Assembly: GCA_019188255.1 (NCBI GenBank)
Contig: JAETXT010000014.1
Location: forward strand, 310,001-374,000
From: Verticillium longisporum
Lineage: Eukaryota; Ascomycota; Sordariomycetes; Glomerellales; Plectosphaerellaceae
Length of the DNA: 64,000 bases
Reading direction: 5' to 3'
The notes below the pieces were generated by a model, which was not told where the DNA came from, did no database searches, and saw nothing but the letters and a program-made list of their open reading frames with translations. Shown here piece by piece: positions 23,257 to 35,012 of this stretch. The position numbers were made by a program, and so were the translations under genes. The stretch's first letter is position 1, and each line of letters opens with the position of its first letter.

Positions 23257-24944
23257 ATTTTATGAGGCGCTTCGCTTGTGGACGAACTTTGTTGGAAGGT
23301 AGCACAATGAACAAGCGTGGCAAATGGGCTGCCACCCACCCTTGTCTTATCTACTCAAAGCCTCGGCGCACGACTAGACGACCCCGCACATCCAGACGCT
23401 TCGCGACCGATACCTCTTCTGGACAGCCGCGGGCACAAGCCACGCGCACCCTTCCGCCGGGGCGGGTGATAGCCTCGGCCGATCGATATGCGGCCCAGCA
23501 TTGCAGCAGAGGTCCGGAGCAAAGCCGGTCGAACCGGAAATCATTTCCTATGAACGAATGAACATGAAGCTGCTATCTTGTATTCACTCAACGAAGGCAA
23601 TGCTTTCACTCTCGGGGCATCATAACAATTTAGCCACCCACGCATCGTGATTTTCAATTGCGCTGTAATACACTGCATGGCAGGCTATGCTCATCGCGCT
23701 ATGACATTTATCGCGTTGTGTTGGCGTGTGGAGTGTCGTCCAATTGAGTAGTCATGTCAACAAAGTAAAGAAATGAATTTAGCAAAGGGCCAGGAGGTAC
23801 ATGCAGACATTTGTGTGAGCCGTTTTGTCAATGCGTGGTTAGGAGCAGAGTGAAGAGGTCTTCCACACGTGGTCCGTAGGCAACAGAACAGAGGTAGGGG
23901 TCGGAATACATCTGAATTCTGGCCCTGCGCAGCTCCTTATATACGCACTCTCGTAACCCTGAGCCCCTGACCGACCCCCCTTAGTAGCTTCGCAGGGCCA
24001 CCTGACAGGTTTACCACGACATCAATGACATCCAAAGCATGATTGATACAATGGAGGCAGGGAAAACAGCTGGTAGGCTCGGCATTGTTTTTGGCTAGTA
24101 GTCATATACTTGTCAGTGAGCAATGATCAAGCACCTGTGTGACTAGGTAATTATGGCCTAGGTTAGGGCAACGAAACACCCTCGAGTGGAAAGTTTCCAT
24201 CCTCGTCGATTGCCCAAAGCTTGGCAAATTAAGCCGGGCGCTGTCGATAGCTGTACCAGTCGATGTTAACGATGATATGGATCCTAGATCAGAACGCAAT
24301 GATGGCTGGCAAGTCTTTAATGCTTCTAATCAAAATTTCCCAGCGTCCGTCGGTGCGAATTCGTGTTGCGTTCTGTGACCAGACGGTGTTGGCCTCTAGG
24401 ATGATTGCGGCCCCGAACCTCGAACACTGTAGTTCGGTAGCGGGGTCAGTCGCCGCAGTGCCGGGATGTGAATTCAGCCCTGCCGAGCAGCCTGTCAGTT
24501 GTGCCCTCCAATTGTCGCCACACCGCACTGCATTGCCTCTATTTCGACCTCTTCGCCAGGGGTGGGGCTGTGCTGTCGAGATGCAGGATTACGCTGTATC
24601 TTGGCTTTGCTGATCATGTCACCAAAGGTGTCACACAGAGTCCTCGTCCAATCCGTGGACCATCGGGCTTCGCGACCTGCGGACTCCGCTTTCAAGGCCC
24701 AGCAATCGGCACCGATGCACCGCTCGCCCGCCCTCGATTCTTGAAGCCGTTTTGGGTCGGTGATTTGTTGTTCAAAATGTCTTTGATGGTCTGCCTTGGA
24801 TCTGGTATTTATTGACGCCCTCTCTATATTAGATTCGTCTGCCATTGTAATCTTGCACCTGGTTCGAACTTTTATCCACGCTGCTCAGTTCGTGTATCGC
24901 ATTGGCACACCTTTCCTCGGACACAACACTACAGGCTGAGCATC
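23257..24944. other. Intergenic stretch with repeat B, copy 2
   Basis: Divergent promoter region between ADH and the Lys-rich protein gene. Apart from the repeat at 23826-24013 I see nothing: open frames are short and overlap on both strands. Confidence 0.5.
23826..24013 (+). repeat. LTR-like repeat B, copy 2
   Basis: Same landmarks as copy 1 (AGAGCAGAGTGAAG, AGGTCTTCCAC, CCTGACAGG end) and the most GC-rich, least mutated of the three copies. Confidence 0.75.
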
Positions 24945-26659
24945 ATGGCTTCTATTCTGGTAGATGAGGGTAAAAAGTACGCCCTCAATGCGGCCAAGAA
25001 GGCTGCAAAAGACATCACGGGAAGTAGTTCGAAGAAGAAGGCAGACAAGCCCCTTGGCGATAGGGACGATCCTGTGGACGGTCTTGTACGTGTAGCCGCA
25101 GCTGTCGTCGGCTTCACATCAGAAGCAATCCAATATCGAAAGGACAAGAAGCTTCAAAAGACAGTCACTTCAAACAGTCAAGTGAGCCCATCCACAATCA
25201 AATCACCGGAGATGGAAGCAGACGTCTCATGCCTCCGCGATGGTGGCGCGTTGCCAGGGCCTACGTCAACGCTGGATTCGAATGAGAGTATCTGGCGGAG
25301 GGATGAAGGATCACAAACGACACAAAACGCAGCTCATTCCAAGAGCGAGGTTACGTTGGCCGACAGGAGTCAGCCTGCGAGCCAGCCGACAGTCAATGAA
25401 ACGGTACAAAATGAAGAAGACGCCGGCCCATCCACGAAGGAGTCAACCGATCTAGCGATCGCATTTCTCAAGCGACATCCATTTGAGGGCGGCGATACTA
25501 CACACGAGAGAATGGCGTCCGCAGTGGTGTTGCCGCAGAGACGTCCCAAAAACAGAGCGCGTGGGTTCGTGAGAGCGTACGCACCAGTCCTCAACACCGC
25601 AGGCATTGATCAAGCGACATTTCTCGACTTTGTTGACACATTCAACAAATCGCTTGAGCCAAACCCATATCTGAATGTCATCAACCTCGCTGGCTTTGCA
25701 GGCGAGGCTGCGCCTGATCCATTTTCCCTACTCATTGGGTTGGCTGCGGACGTGGGCACATACGCTCTACTCGAGGCCGACAGTCGCAACCGGTCGTCTC
25801 GGTTCCTTGATCGCATCAACGCTGGTTTCTTCATGCCGCGAGGCCTTGCATGCTTTTGCGCCACCTGGAGGTCCGACGCAGAGAGCCAGGAGAAGCTGGT
25901 GACAGCTGTTGACTTCGAAGGCCAGACGTTCGAGGCGCCTACGGAGACGGACTTCATACAACAAACCAGGAAGGCCATGCTGCAGAAGTCCTCAAGAGAC
26001 GATATGGTGAACAAACTCCAGCAGCAAATCCAGGAGCGTATGAAGCCTTGCCGGGGGCATTCAATTGGCCCGAGCCCGCACCACTGATCTTTCCCTCGGC
26101 CGACGAAACAAAAGCTGTCATGTGCACCAAGCCCGACGGAAAGCCGAAGGGCGGATTCGATCGTGGAGAAGTTTGGGCCGACAACTTCTCTGACAGGCGC
26201 GCGCAGGCCAAGTGGATGCAAAAGAATCCCGGGTTCAATGTTGCTGCATCAATGCCGAAACCAGAGTTCAAGTCTCGATACGCAGACCCAAATCACCCAG
26301 CTTCAAGTGGGGACATCGTTGCGTTTGTAACCGCTGGCAAATGGTCTACAAGGGGACGGGTAACGGCTGCAGAACCTGTCCTCATTCAAGCGAGTCAGGA
26401 TTCGGACGGGGAACGGCAAAAGTCTGGATCTGGAGACGAACGGGAGACGAGAATGGCAACCACAACTGAGCCGGGGGAAGAGACTGAAAAAGACCGAAAC
26501 AAGAAGCTCAAGAAAGAAGAGAAGCAGAGGAAGAAGCAGCTTAAGAAGGAGCTGGAGCTGGAGAAAAAGAGGGCAAAGGAGAGCGGCAGTAAATATTCCG
26601 GCAATGGATTCAAAAGTCTTTTTCAGAAGGTACGCGGCAGCAATGAACCTTTCTATTGA
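24945..26659 (+). CDS. Conserved fungal protein with Lys-rich coiled-coil tail
   Basis: Start ATG at 24945. The N-terminus is amphipathic and basic, then a polar low-complexity stretch to about residue 165. A conserved block begins at MASAVVLPQRRPKNRARGF and continues through GIDQATFLDFVDTFNKSL, a Gly/Ala-rich segment that may enter a membrane (LLIGLAADVGTYALLEA) and INAGFFMPRGLACF. A base is missing near 26046; adding one restores the conserved LPGAFNWPEPAPLIFP and gives 571 codons. The tail (26490-26590) is almost all Lys/Glu and should form a charged coiled coil. I recognise the middle block from uncharacterised ascomycete proteins, often annotated only as hypothetical. Function unknown. 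Confidence 0.7.
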
Positions 26660-26919
26660 TTCAAACTAATCCTAGATTTAGGATGTTCTTTATCTGATCA
26701 TCATCGACATTCGACCAAACCCCGAAAGCAGCTGTTAGTACGAAACGTGGTTTGAAGATTTGTGGCTTAGGGACTTCTAAAATGTTCAGGTCACACCAGA
26801 ATAAGGGGTATGGGCAACTAGAATGACAGCAGGAGTCGAATAGCAAGATGAATCTTCTCTAGTATCTATTACCTACTCATAAGACGTGTCTTCCAGCTGC
26901 ATAGGCCTCTCTGCCGGCG

Positions 26920-28612
26920 CTAAGTAATATTAAGCAGCCTTGTGAGTTCCCCTTTATACCACTCATGCTCTTGCACCTTACTCTCTACAACCTTTTCAGC
27001 ATCTTCTGACCAAAACTTAGATAGTAGCCCTTCCTCCCTAAATAGAAGACGCTCCGATAAAATCCTAGGACGGATATGATAAGTAAAAAGGGGATACATT
27101 GCATTTGTGGACATGATGCTGTGCCAGAACCATACACCTCCAGACTCCCAACTTTCGCGGATACTAGAGGTCAGCGAGGTACTTTTCCAGCGTTCGCAGT
27201 TCTCTCTTCATCCTCGAAAGCCTCCAGGAACTCTGCATGAACGGCACTGAACTCTGATAAGCCCTTCCGCACGCCGTCGATAGCACGGCCTGTCAGCCAG
27301 TGGGGCGCAGCCAACATCTCTCTAGGTAGAGCGCATACCCACTCCAGGTCTATGAGACAAGTAATATTCCACTGATCATCGACAAAAATATTGCTGGGAT
27401 GAAGGTCGCTAAGCTGGAGGAAGAACGGCCCGTTTCGGTCACTCTGCCGGATATATTGATGGGGAAGGGCACGGAGCATTACTTTCGCAGCCATTTCACC
27501 ACGGCAATCTTTGTCGTCGTAGATTGCGTTTGGGTGGCTGAGAAAGCGTCTATCGTGGAAAGCAAGCATATCTGCTACAAAGGGCTCGGTGCAAGAGTAT
27601 GTCTCGTTTATCGACATCGTCCTGGGTGTGCCGTCGTTTTCGAGTATCATAATAGCGCAGTGGGGGTCGATTTGTTAATGTGATTGAACTGTCGTTGTGG
27701 AATCGAAATGCACCGATCCGAGGTTGAGGGATACCTGCTAGCGAGAGTATGATTCTTGCTATACCTCTGAATAGCCGTCGTCTTCGGTCTAGGTCCCCCT
27801 TTGCTGATGAAAAGTGTTTGAAAGCATCTGACTGGTATCCGAACCGACATGTTCAAGTAACATGTACGCCGTAGGTAGGTGGTGGTTGGAAGGGTGGCTT
27901 GTATAGAGCGAAAGGAGGTTAGGGTTCGCGAGAAGGCTATGCAATTGGCGTCGTGCCCAACGCATGACGCGAATATACCATGAGCGGGACGCTTCATGCG
28001 TAAACTGTCGCCGTTAGTAGGAGCACCATGGCTTAAGAAAAGTGAAAATGGCGGGAATCTCATGTACATACTTGACGATGATCAAAGAAACCGAAGCCGT
28101 ACAGATAAGGGATACGGATATCCGGACATCTGTCCTGTATCCAAGCATAAGTCCCGACCTCGCAACTCATCTTCTCATCGATACTGCCAGGGTTTTTGGT
28201 TCCGCCGAGCTTGTATGGCATGGCGCAACGCAGGAGAAGCTTGCGACACGCGTTGGGCGATTGCACCTCGATAGGTATGCATACATTGAAGCTGCCTCGA
28301 ATCCATTGACTGGTTGGGGCCACGGCGCATACCATCTTGTTCATCTAGGCCCAAGTGATGTCTGGTGAGATGCTCAATCGTGTATCGCTCTTCCCATAGT
28401 TGCGTATTAAACGACGCAGTCGACGCAACGTACTCGGCTTCGTGGACCAGGTTGTTGTCGTTCTTGATGGCAGTCCCGTATGTGACTGGGCCACTGAGCA
28501 GCTCGATCGTGGGTTCATTCATCTCAGTGAAGATATTCCGGAGGGTGTTCGCTTCTTTCGACATCATCTCGTACACCAGATTGTGATCATCATTAGATGT
28601 GGTAGGTGGCAT
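26920..28612 (-). CDS. Aminoglycoside-phosphotransferase-family (kinase-like) protein, frame broken
   Basis: The start ATG at 28612 leads to an N-terminal lobe with QWIRGSFNVCIPIEV and LLLRCAMPYKLG. An intron with GTATGT donor (near 28070) and CTAAC branch follows, then a helical segment containing LPTAYMLLEHVG. The catalytic loop LQLSDLHPSNIFVDDQWN and the metal-binding CLIDLEW are near 27350-27440. The last part (SIRESWESGGVWFWHS) runs to the stop at 26920. Corrections are needed near 28305 (GG), 27797 (G run), 27663 (C run) and 27180 (A run). Such fungal APH-fold proteins are numerous and their substrates unknown. With four breaks this could be a pseudogene, but the catalytic residues persist and the breaks sit mostly in base runs. 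Confidence 0.7.
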
Positions 28613-29544
28613 GTTTATGAGAGGTCAAACGAATGTTAGGTAGCCATTTCTTGATTGCCCAGGTGGGTAAAAGGTGGGCTCTGATGGCAATGAAAGTTGC
28701 AGCCGAGAGAAGAAGGGGTTGAGTCTGTCCTCGCAACAGAATTGGTTCAGAGAGGTGGTCCGAGCACCATCTTCTCCCAAAGTGACCAGTGACCAACAGC
28801 TTCCCATGCTCTATACACATTGGTTGAGGGCGTTGCCTCGAATAGCGCGGACAACAACGTCTCACGAAAGGATTTCCACTGATAGCCAACACTCTTATTA
28901 TCACCATGCTATCGCGAGTCGGCAGGCTATGCGATGCCGGCTCTCGTAACCTGTTTAACGTGTATCTTAGCAGGCAGGGAAGGGGTGGGGCCGATCTCTC
29001 AGTGACTCCGAGTATAAGCCGAGAATTAGCCGAGGATAGAAAATGAGGTAGCCGAGCTGATCTTTATTGTCTGCATCATGCTGCCAGGTATCTATCACCG
29101 TAATGGTTAACAAAACTAGAGTTCTTTGTGGAATGCATAGAGTTACTCTGATTGGAGGCGAGGGTCGCTATGCCGCACCCAGAACGGTATCTTTTCGGAG
29201 GGCGTCAAGCGTTGAAACCGGGCAGGGCAAGGAAGTGTGGCGTGGAGTGGCTAATGATGAGTGGCTGATCGAGGGAATGGACATAAGTTAGACTCGTGGA
29301 GAAGACCTTAAAGGTCCTAGCTATAGAAGAAACTTAGAATTTATTTCATAATAGAGCCCTCGAATTAATAAAATAGGAATACCTTCTAGTTTAAGAGTAT
29401 TTATAATACTAGATTAATTACTCAATTAAAGAGGGAATAGATTTAGTATATAGTACTATACTATAGATATAATAGACTAATTAGAACTATAATAGAGTAA
29501 AGATATCCCTTTTAGTTCCTAGGCACTAGGAGTCCTATAGGGGA

Positions 29545-29733
29545 GGATTATATTAGGCAGCACTATAAAGCTACTAAGTAGGGGTTAATTAGTAGGCTAG
29601 GGGTTCCAAGAATATATATACGGAACTACGGAGGGCCAGAATTCAGATATATTCCCACCCCCAACCTATATTCATTGCCTGCAGACTACTTAACGAAGAC
29701 CTCTTAACTTTGCTCTGAACGACGCTCTAACAG
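29545..29733 (-). repeat. LTR-like repeat B, copy 3 (inverted)
   Basis: The reverse complement reads TGTTAGAGCGTCG, then AAGAGGTCTTC, ATATCTGAATTCTGGCCCT and a CTTAGTAGCTT segment, matching copies 1 and 2. The distal half is A/T-shifted by transitions. Confidence 0.75.
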
Positions 29734-29821
29734 TAACATCTTGCCAAAGGTCGACCAAAAGCTTTGTCGTCAAAAACAACCATCCGATGAATCGCCGGCA
29801 TCATGAAACAACAGGAATAGT

Positions 29822-29997
29822 CTTACGGGTTATACTCGTGGTATAGTAAAGGCTGTGCCTATACCTCTATGGATGCAGCCCAGTTGAATTAACGACGTTG
29901 ATTCAACATGTATCCTTTAGCTTAATTGATAGCTGCCGTATGGCACTTACGACCATGTGAGGGCTGTCACTAAGCCCCTTTGGGGCCGACCGTAACA
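29822..29997 (-). repeat. LTR-like repeat A, copy 2 (inverted)
   Basis: The reverse complement starts TGTTACGGTCGGCC and matches 20916-21094 to its end (ACCCGTAA). Together with repeat B copy 3 it forms the mirror image of the A-B arrangement near 21 kb. Confidence 0.75.
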
Positions 29998-31931
29998 AAT
30001 AGCAGAATGACGCACGTGGAGCTCTGTGAGGATATTTCAAGCATCACGTACTGGCCGGATACGAAGGCAGCTACTGCTAGACCAACAAGGCGGCCTACCG
30101 AGCACAAGTTCAAGGTCGTATTCAAGTGTGCATCGGCGAAGGCCGAAGGACAAGCGTGTTAGTTGCTTCAGATCACCCCCAAGCATGTCTTGCCAAGATA
30201 CCCAAGTCGCTAGAATCCGTTGCCACAGGGCCTGTGAGAACCCCTAATGGTCGAGTATAGGTGTCCCTGGACGACCCAGACTGGAAGGTCTCGATGAACT
30301 TCCAGAAGCAGTCTGCATGATTTTATTCGAAGGCTTCAGGCACGAGGTATGGGCACGCTGCCCAATCAGACGGAATTTGTTGACAATCGTGTGTCTAATG
30401 ATGAGACAACTCACTTTCAGCTTGTTGAGTATTTCACACCTTCGCAGTTTTACCGGTACGGCCAGCCTGATTTCTGCAATAGATATGAGAAACACATGCT
30501 TCAAGGAAGCTCAGCAGGTTTTATTTTGTAGAACACAGCCGTAAGGACAGCTGAAACGACGTCTTACAAGCCGCGAGACGGGAGTTTGGATAAAAAGACG
30601 AGCGACGGGATGGGCGCTGGATGTCCAAGCCAGGAGGCACGCGATCCGTACCAATGAGCCATCGGACTAGCGAATCAACCTTCGCATCCAATAGATTAAG
30701 ATGTTGTGTGATAAGGTGCAGCCGGTCGTGGCGTGCGTGGTCGCCCCCGGTTCGTGACATGGGAATGGGCTTTAGGCTCCCAAACCCGCGGGTCTTGGCG
30801 GCAATTTTGTATGCTCTGGCGCCAAGCGCCCCACGAACCATCACGATGAAGGGAATAGAGGCAAGGCCAGCAAGGATGCTACGAGAAATAAGCGACCGAC
30901 TGGTAACTGTCCATTACGACACACGACTGCTTTTGGATGCACGTGGTAGCTTGCGGCTCTCTGATTTGATGCCGAGAATCCATATGATACTCGCCATTTG
31001 GCGCCTTGGCGCCTTGGCGCGGGAGCGCAATTGTACCTCGTTTAGTTTCCATATTGACTTCAACGACTGTATAGCGACTGTACCCAGACGGGCGGAGGTA
31101 AGGGATATGCCCTGCTGGTTACGTTTCCAGTAAAGTCTCCGTTGCATGTGCGCTGGCTGCTAGCAATGAGTCGCTGTAAGACGTCCTCTTGGCTCTCCCA
31201 CCTTCACCACCAGGCTGTATCCCCCGGCACCTCGCACCATTGCATCATGTCTGTCGTTGGACACCCCAAACCTTGATCTGTGATCCACATGCTTGTCCTA
31301 CCGCGTGTCTCCATTTCTACCTCTCGTCGAAGCCCATCGAGGCAGACCTGCACGTGGGAGCTAACTGTTCTTGGCACTGACATGCCACTTCCCAACTCGA
31401 CTGCTGCGGCACCTCTTTTGGTATTCTGGTACTCCTCTGTCTATGCGCACAGGTAGCAGTGGGCGTTCAATGGACCTAATAGAGCGCAGAAAATGTTCGA
31501 AAGACGCATGTCGGCCGTCCTTGGCAAGCAGGGCGTCTAGGATCCATATTCTGCCCATCCACACCGGGGCGATGCAAGGTGGTGTCGTTGGTGCAGAAAC
31601 TGCGGATGGGATGCTCATCGAGGAAACTGTTGGATCATCTCGCTCTCCATGGTAGCCTGCCAAGCGTGGCGAGCCCCGAGCCGTCATGAACCCCGGTCTT
31701 TTAGGTTACTTTCAGGGAGGCAGATGATGGTTCTGAGCTGGCTTCTTTGCATGTCTTCCCATGCAACTCAACCTTATATATATCCTGTGGCTCGTCTCTA
31801 TCTGTAGCTGTTTCAGGCTCTCCCTCAAGTCAAGTCATCACACCGACCCTCAGCCTGGTCTCGCCTCTTGCCTACCACAAGGCTCTGAGAACCATTTCTT
31901 TCTTGATTTCAGCCAACAAAAGTTGCCAATC

Positions 31932-33991
31932 ATGGCTCCGCTTCACCAGTATGACTATCTGCTGGCTGCAGGCTTCATCTTTGCGTTCCTAGACGCCTGG
32001 AACATTGGTATGTTCTGCTCTCGTGACTCCCTGAGTAAGCTATTCTAACGTGTGATTGTTTTCCAGGTGCCAATGATGTCGCCAACTCGTGGGCCACATC
32101 CGTGTCTTCGAGGTCCGTGACCTACATCCAGGCGATGGCCCTTGGCTCCGTCCTAGAATTCGCTGGAGCCGTCGGTGTCGGAGCGCGAGTCGCCGATACC
32201 ATCCGTACTAAGGTCCTCGACCTCGACCTCTTCGCCGACAACCCAGCTATGCTGATGCTCGGCATGGTCTGTGCCATCGTTGCGTCCTCTCTTTACCTGA
32301 CAGTCTGCACCAAGATTGGTCTCCCTGTTTCGACTACCCACACTATCATGGGCGGTATCATTGGTATGGGTGTTGCTACTGTTGGCGTTGACGGCGTCAT
32401 TTGGGCCGACTTCGATGCTGGTATCAACGCTGGTGTCATCCAGGTTTTCCTTGCATGGATCATCGCCCCTGGTCTGTCGGGAGCCTTCGCCGCAATAATC
32501 TTCCTCGCAACCAAGTACGCAGTCATGATCCGCAACAACCCTGTCATCAAGGGTCTCGCTACTGTGCCCTTCTACTTCGGTATGACCTCGTCTCTTATCA
32601 CCATGCTTCTTATCTGGAAGGGTGGATCGATCGAGACCGGCTTCAATGGTGCCGAGGAGGCCGGACTTATCGTCGGCGTCGGCTCCGCTGTCGCCCTCTT
32701 CGTCGCCGTTTTCTTCGTCCCCTGGCTGTACCGCGTTGTCATCAAGGACGACTGGCAGCTTCGCTTCTGGCACATTCCCATGGGGCCCCTCTTGCTCCGC
32801 CGTCCTGAGCCTCCTGTCCAGCCTGAGGGATTCCGCGGTGGCATCAAGGATTACTACGAGGGTCACCTTACCAGGGAGGAGCTCAACGCCCTGCGTGCCG
32901 GTGGCGGTCACAGCGCCGACGAAGAGGCCAACCCCACTGGCGAGACCAAGGTCCTCGGCAACGATGTCTCGGACGTTGACTCGGGTCGTGTCGCCTCCGC
33001 TCCCGTCGACAGACGCGAGAACCATCTCACCGACGAGAAGAGCCCCACCGCTGGCCTTGTCGGTCCCCGGCCCGAGGGCAAGTGGAGCTCCGGCCCCGTC
33101 CTCTTCTGGCGTCTCAAGTGGGTCTTCCTCCGTGGTGTTGATCAGGACATCCACAAGCAGCAGCGCCGCAAGAACATGCTCTCTGGCGATCTCGACGAGA
33201 TTCACTCGCACGTCTCTCACTTTGATAACCGCGCCGAATACCTCTACTCTTTCCTGCAGATCATGACCGCCTCCGTCGCTTCGTTTGCTCACGGTGCCAA
33301 CGACGTCGCCAACGCAATCGCCCCTTTCGCTACTATTTACGAGATCTGGAGGACGAACGCCATCGCTGGTTCAAAGTCTCCTGTGCCCACATGGATTCTG
33401 TAAGTCTTCCCATGCTCATAATGATTTCGCGGGGTTGTGGTCGTGGCTGTCGGCGCTCATTTGCGCGGGGCCCACATCCCTAGCACCGCGACCCCAGACT
33501 CGCAATGATCCCATCCAACTCAACCCATGAGGAAAAGAATTCTAACAATGTCTCAGCGTCTACGGAGGCATTGGCATCTCCATTGGTATCTGGACATACG
33601 GCTACCACATCATGCGTAACCTCGGTAACCGTCTGACGCTCCACTCTCCCTCGCGCGGTTTCGCCATGGAGCTCGGCGCCACCTGCACCATCATTCTTGC
33701 TACCCAGCTCAGTAAGACCTTCCCATGTCATTCTTTAGTGGTTTGTTGACTGCTGGAGAGTTTCAGACGCTGACTGAACCCACAGAGCTTCCCGTCTCGA
33801 CCACCCAGTGTCTCACCGGTGGTGTGATCGGTGTCGGCCTTTGTTCCGGCACCTGGAGATCTATCAACTGGCGTATGGTTGCATGGGTGTATGGAGGTTG
33901 GGTACTGACTCTTCCCGTTGCTGGATTACTCTCTGGAGCTCTCTGTGGCATTATCATCAACGCCCCTCGCTGGGGATATGTCAGTTCCTAA
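31932..33991 (+). CDS. Sodium/phosphate symporter, PHO4/PHO89 family
   Basis: Four exons: 31932-32007, 32067-33399, 33557-33711 and 33786-33991, all GT-AG with exact phases, 589 residues. Both duplicated PHO4 signatures are intact: GANDVANSWATSVSSRS (split by intron 1 after its first base) and GANDVANAIAPFATIYEIW near residue 455. The protein has many hydrophobic spans in two blocks separated by a long hydrophilic cytosolic loop (about residues 285-430). It imports inorganic phosphate across the plasma membrane, driven by sodium. The close homologue is Neurospora PHO-4, of nearly the same length. No frame problems. High codon GC3 suggests a well-expressed gene. Confidence 0.95.
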
Positions 33992-35012
33992 CTGGGGATG
34001 GAGGGATGTAACACCTTACGAGCGCACATGCTATTCCACCCCAGACGGTGTGAATTAGTCATGCACAGACATTGCGGGGGTGAGAGATTCAACGGCTGGC
34101 CCCTCGTCTATTCCAATAGCTGTTAGGGCAGTAAAGCTTCGACTCCACGTTCAATAGATTGAAATCTTACATGATCAGATGATCACTGTACAATTTGAAG
34201 GCCCTGACTTTATCTCACGATGCACCAATCGAGGAAAAGAAGGTTGGGAGTCTTCCTCAAGTACGAAGCCTGCAGAACAGGTCGGCTGTGCCGCTGTAAG
34301 CATTTAGTGGAGTACCTACGTAGCTACAGTTCGTCGATGGTGCATGAGCCCCCAAAGTGACAGGGATTCACCCCAAACAATAGTCAGCACATGTCCTGCA
34401 GCTTATGTGCAGCCATGGGTTAGGCGCCGGCCAAGATATCTGACACAGGGGTCAACATAGGCGTCAAAGTGCCCTGATTGGATGCTGTGTTCGGGGCTGA
34501 GCTCTGAGGCTTACGAGAGGCTACGCCTTTCGATATGATTCATGATGAGCTCTCGATCTAAGAGGGCTACGACTGAGAATTCTGAGGCGCAGAACCTTGT
34601 GCTGTAGCCCAGTTCGCAAAGACAGGTTCCAAGAAAAACATGAGTTCGCAGAACCTCTTCTAGCGCCGAGGACACCATGCGGCTGGTGTACAAGGCCTTG
34701 AGTGTTCTCGCGGGCCCTGGTAGAAAGACTCCGCTCGACAAGTATAAAGGATGTAGATGGCCCCTGATATACTACAATAAGTCATTCAGCATTCCATTTT
34801 CTACAGTGACTCATCATCGTTCTCATCTTCTCTCCCTCTTTCCTTTTGTCCTTTCCTTCGTCACGGGTCCGTTTTCTTCTGGTTCGTTTCATCAAATCAC
34901 AAATCTGAAAAAAAAAAAAAAAAAAAAAACAGTCGATTTCATACCTACACCTTCACTTTACGAGATTTTTCTTAACGTTTCATCTCACTCCAGTGGTCTC
35001 AAGCATTTCAAC
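33992..35012. other. Intergenic, promoter of the secreted protein
   Basis: No gene. A 22-base A run lies at 34908-34929, preceded by a pyrimidine-rich tract, about 85 bases before the next start codon. Confidence 0.5.
34908..34929. repeat. Poly(A) run of 22
   Basis: Directly visible. It lies in the presumed 5' UTR/promoter, so it is probably a nucleosome-depleting promoter tract rather than a retrotransposition tail. Confidence 0.8.

Larger units (their letters stand above)
28613..31931. other. Long gene-free stretch with mobile-element debris
   Basis: Contains an A/T-rich RIP-like patch (about 29310-29620) and the inverted repeats A and B. An open frame of about 170 codons at 30621-31133 has no recognisable family pattern and is overlapped by frames on the other strand, so I do not call it. 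TATATATAT near 31775 may belong to the phosphate symporter promoter. Confidence 0.5.

Noticed and set aside
30621..31133. Plus-strand open frame of 170 codons
   Set aside because: No recognisable motif, no promoter or intron signals, and overlapping frames on the other strand; may be chance.
32153..33292. Minus-strand open frame of 379 codons opposite the phosphate symporter
   Set aside because: It is the antisense of an intact gene with strong codon bias; the acidic, Asp/Glu/Val-rich translation has no family pattern.
34908..34929. Poly(A) run as the tail of a retroposed gene or LINE
   Set aside because: It lies just upstream of a start codon in a promoter-like context, the gene has introns, and no target-site duplication is seen.
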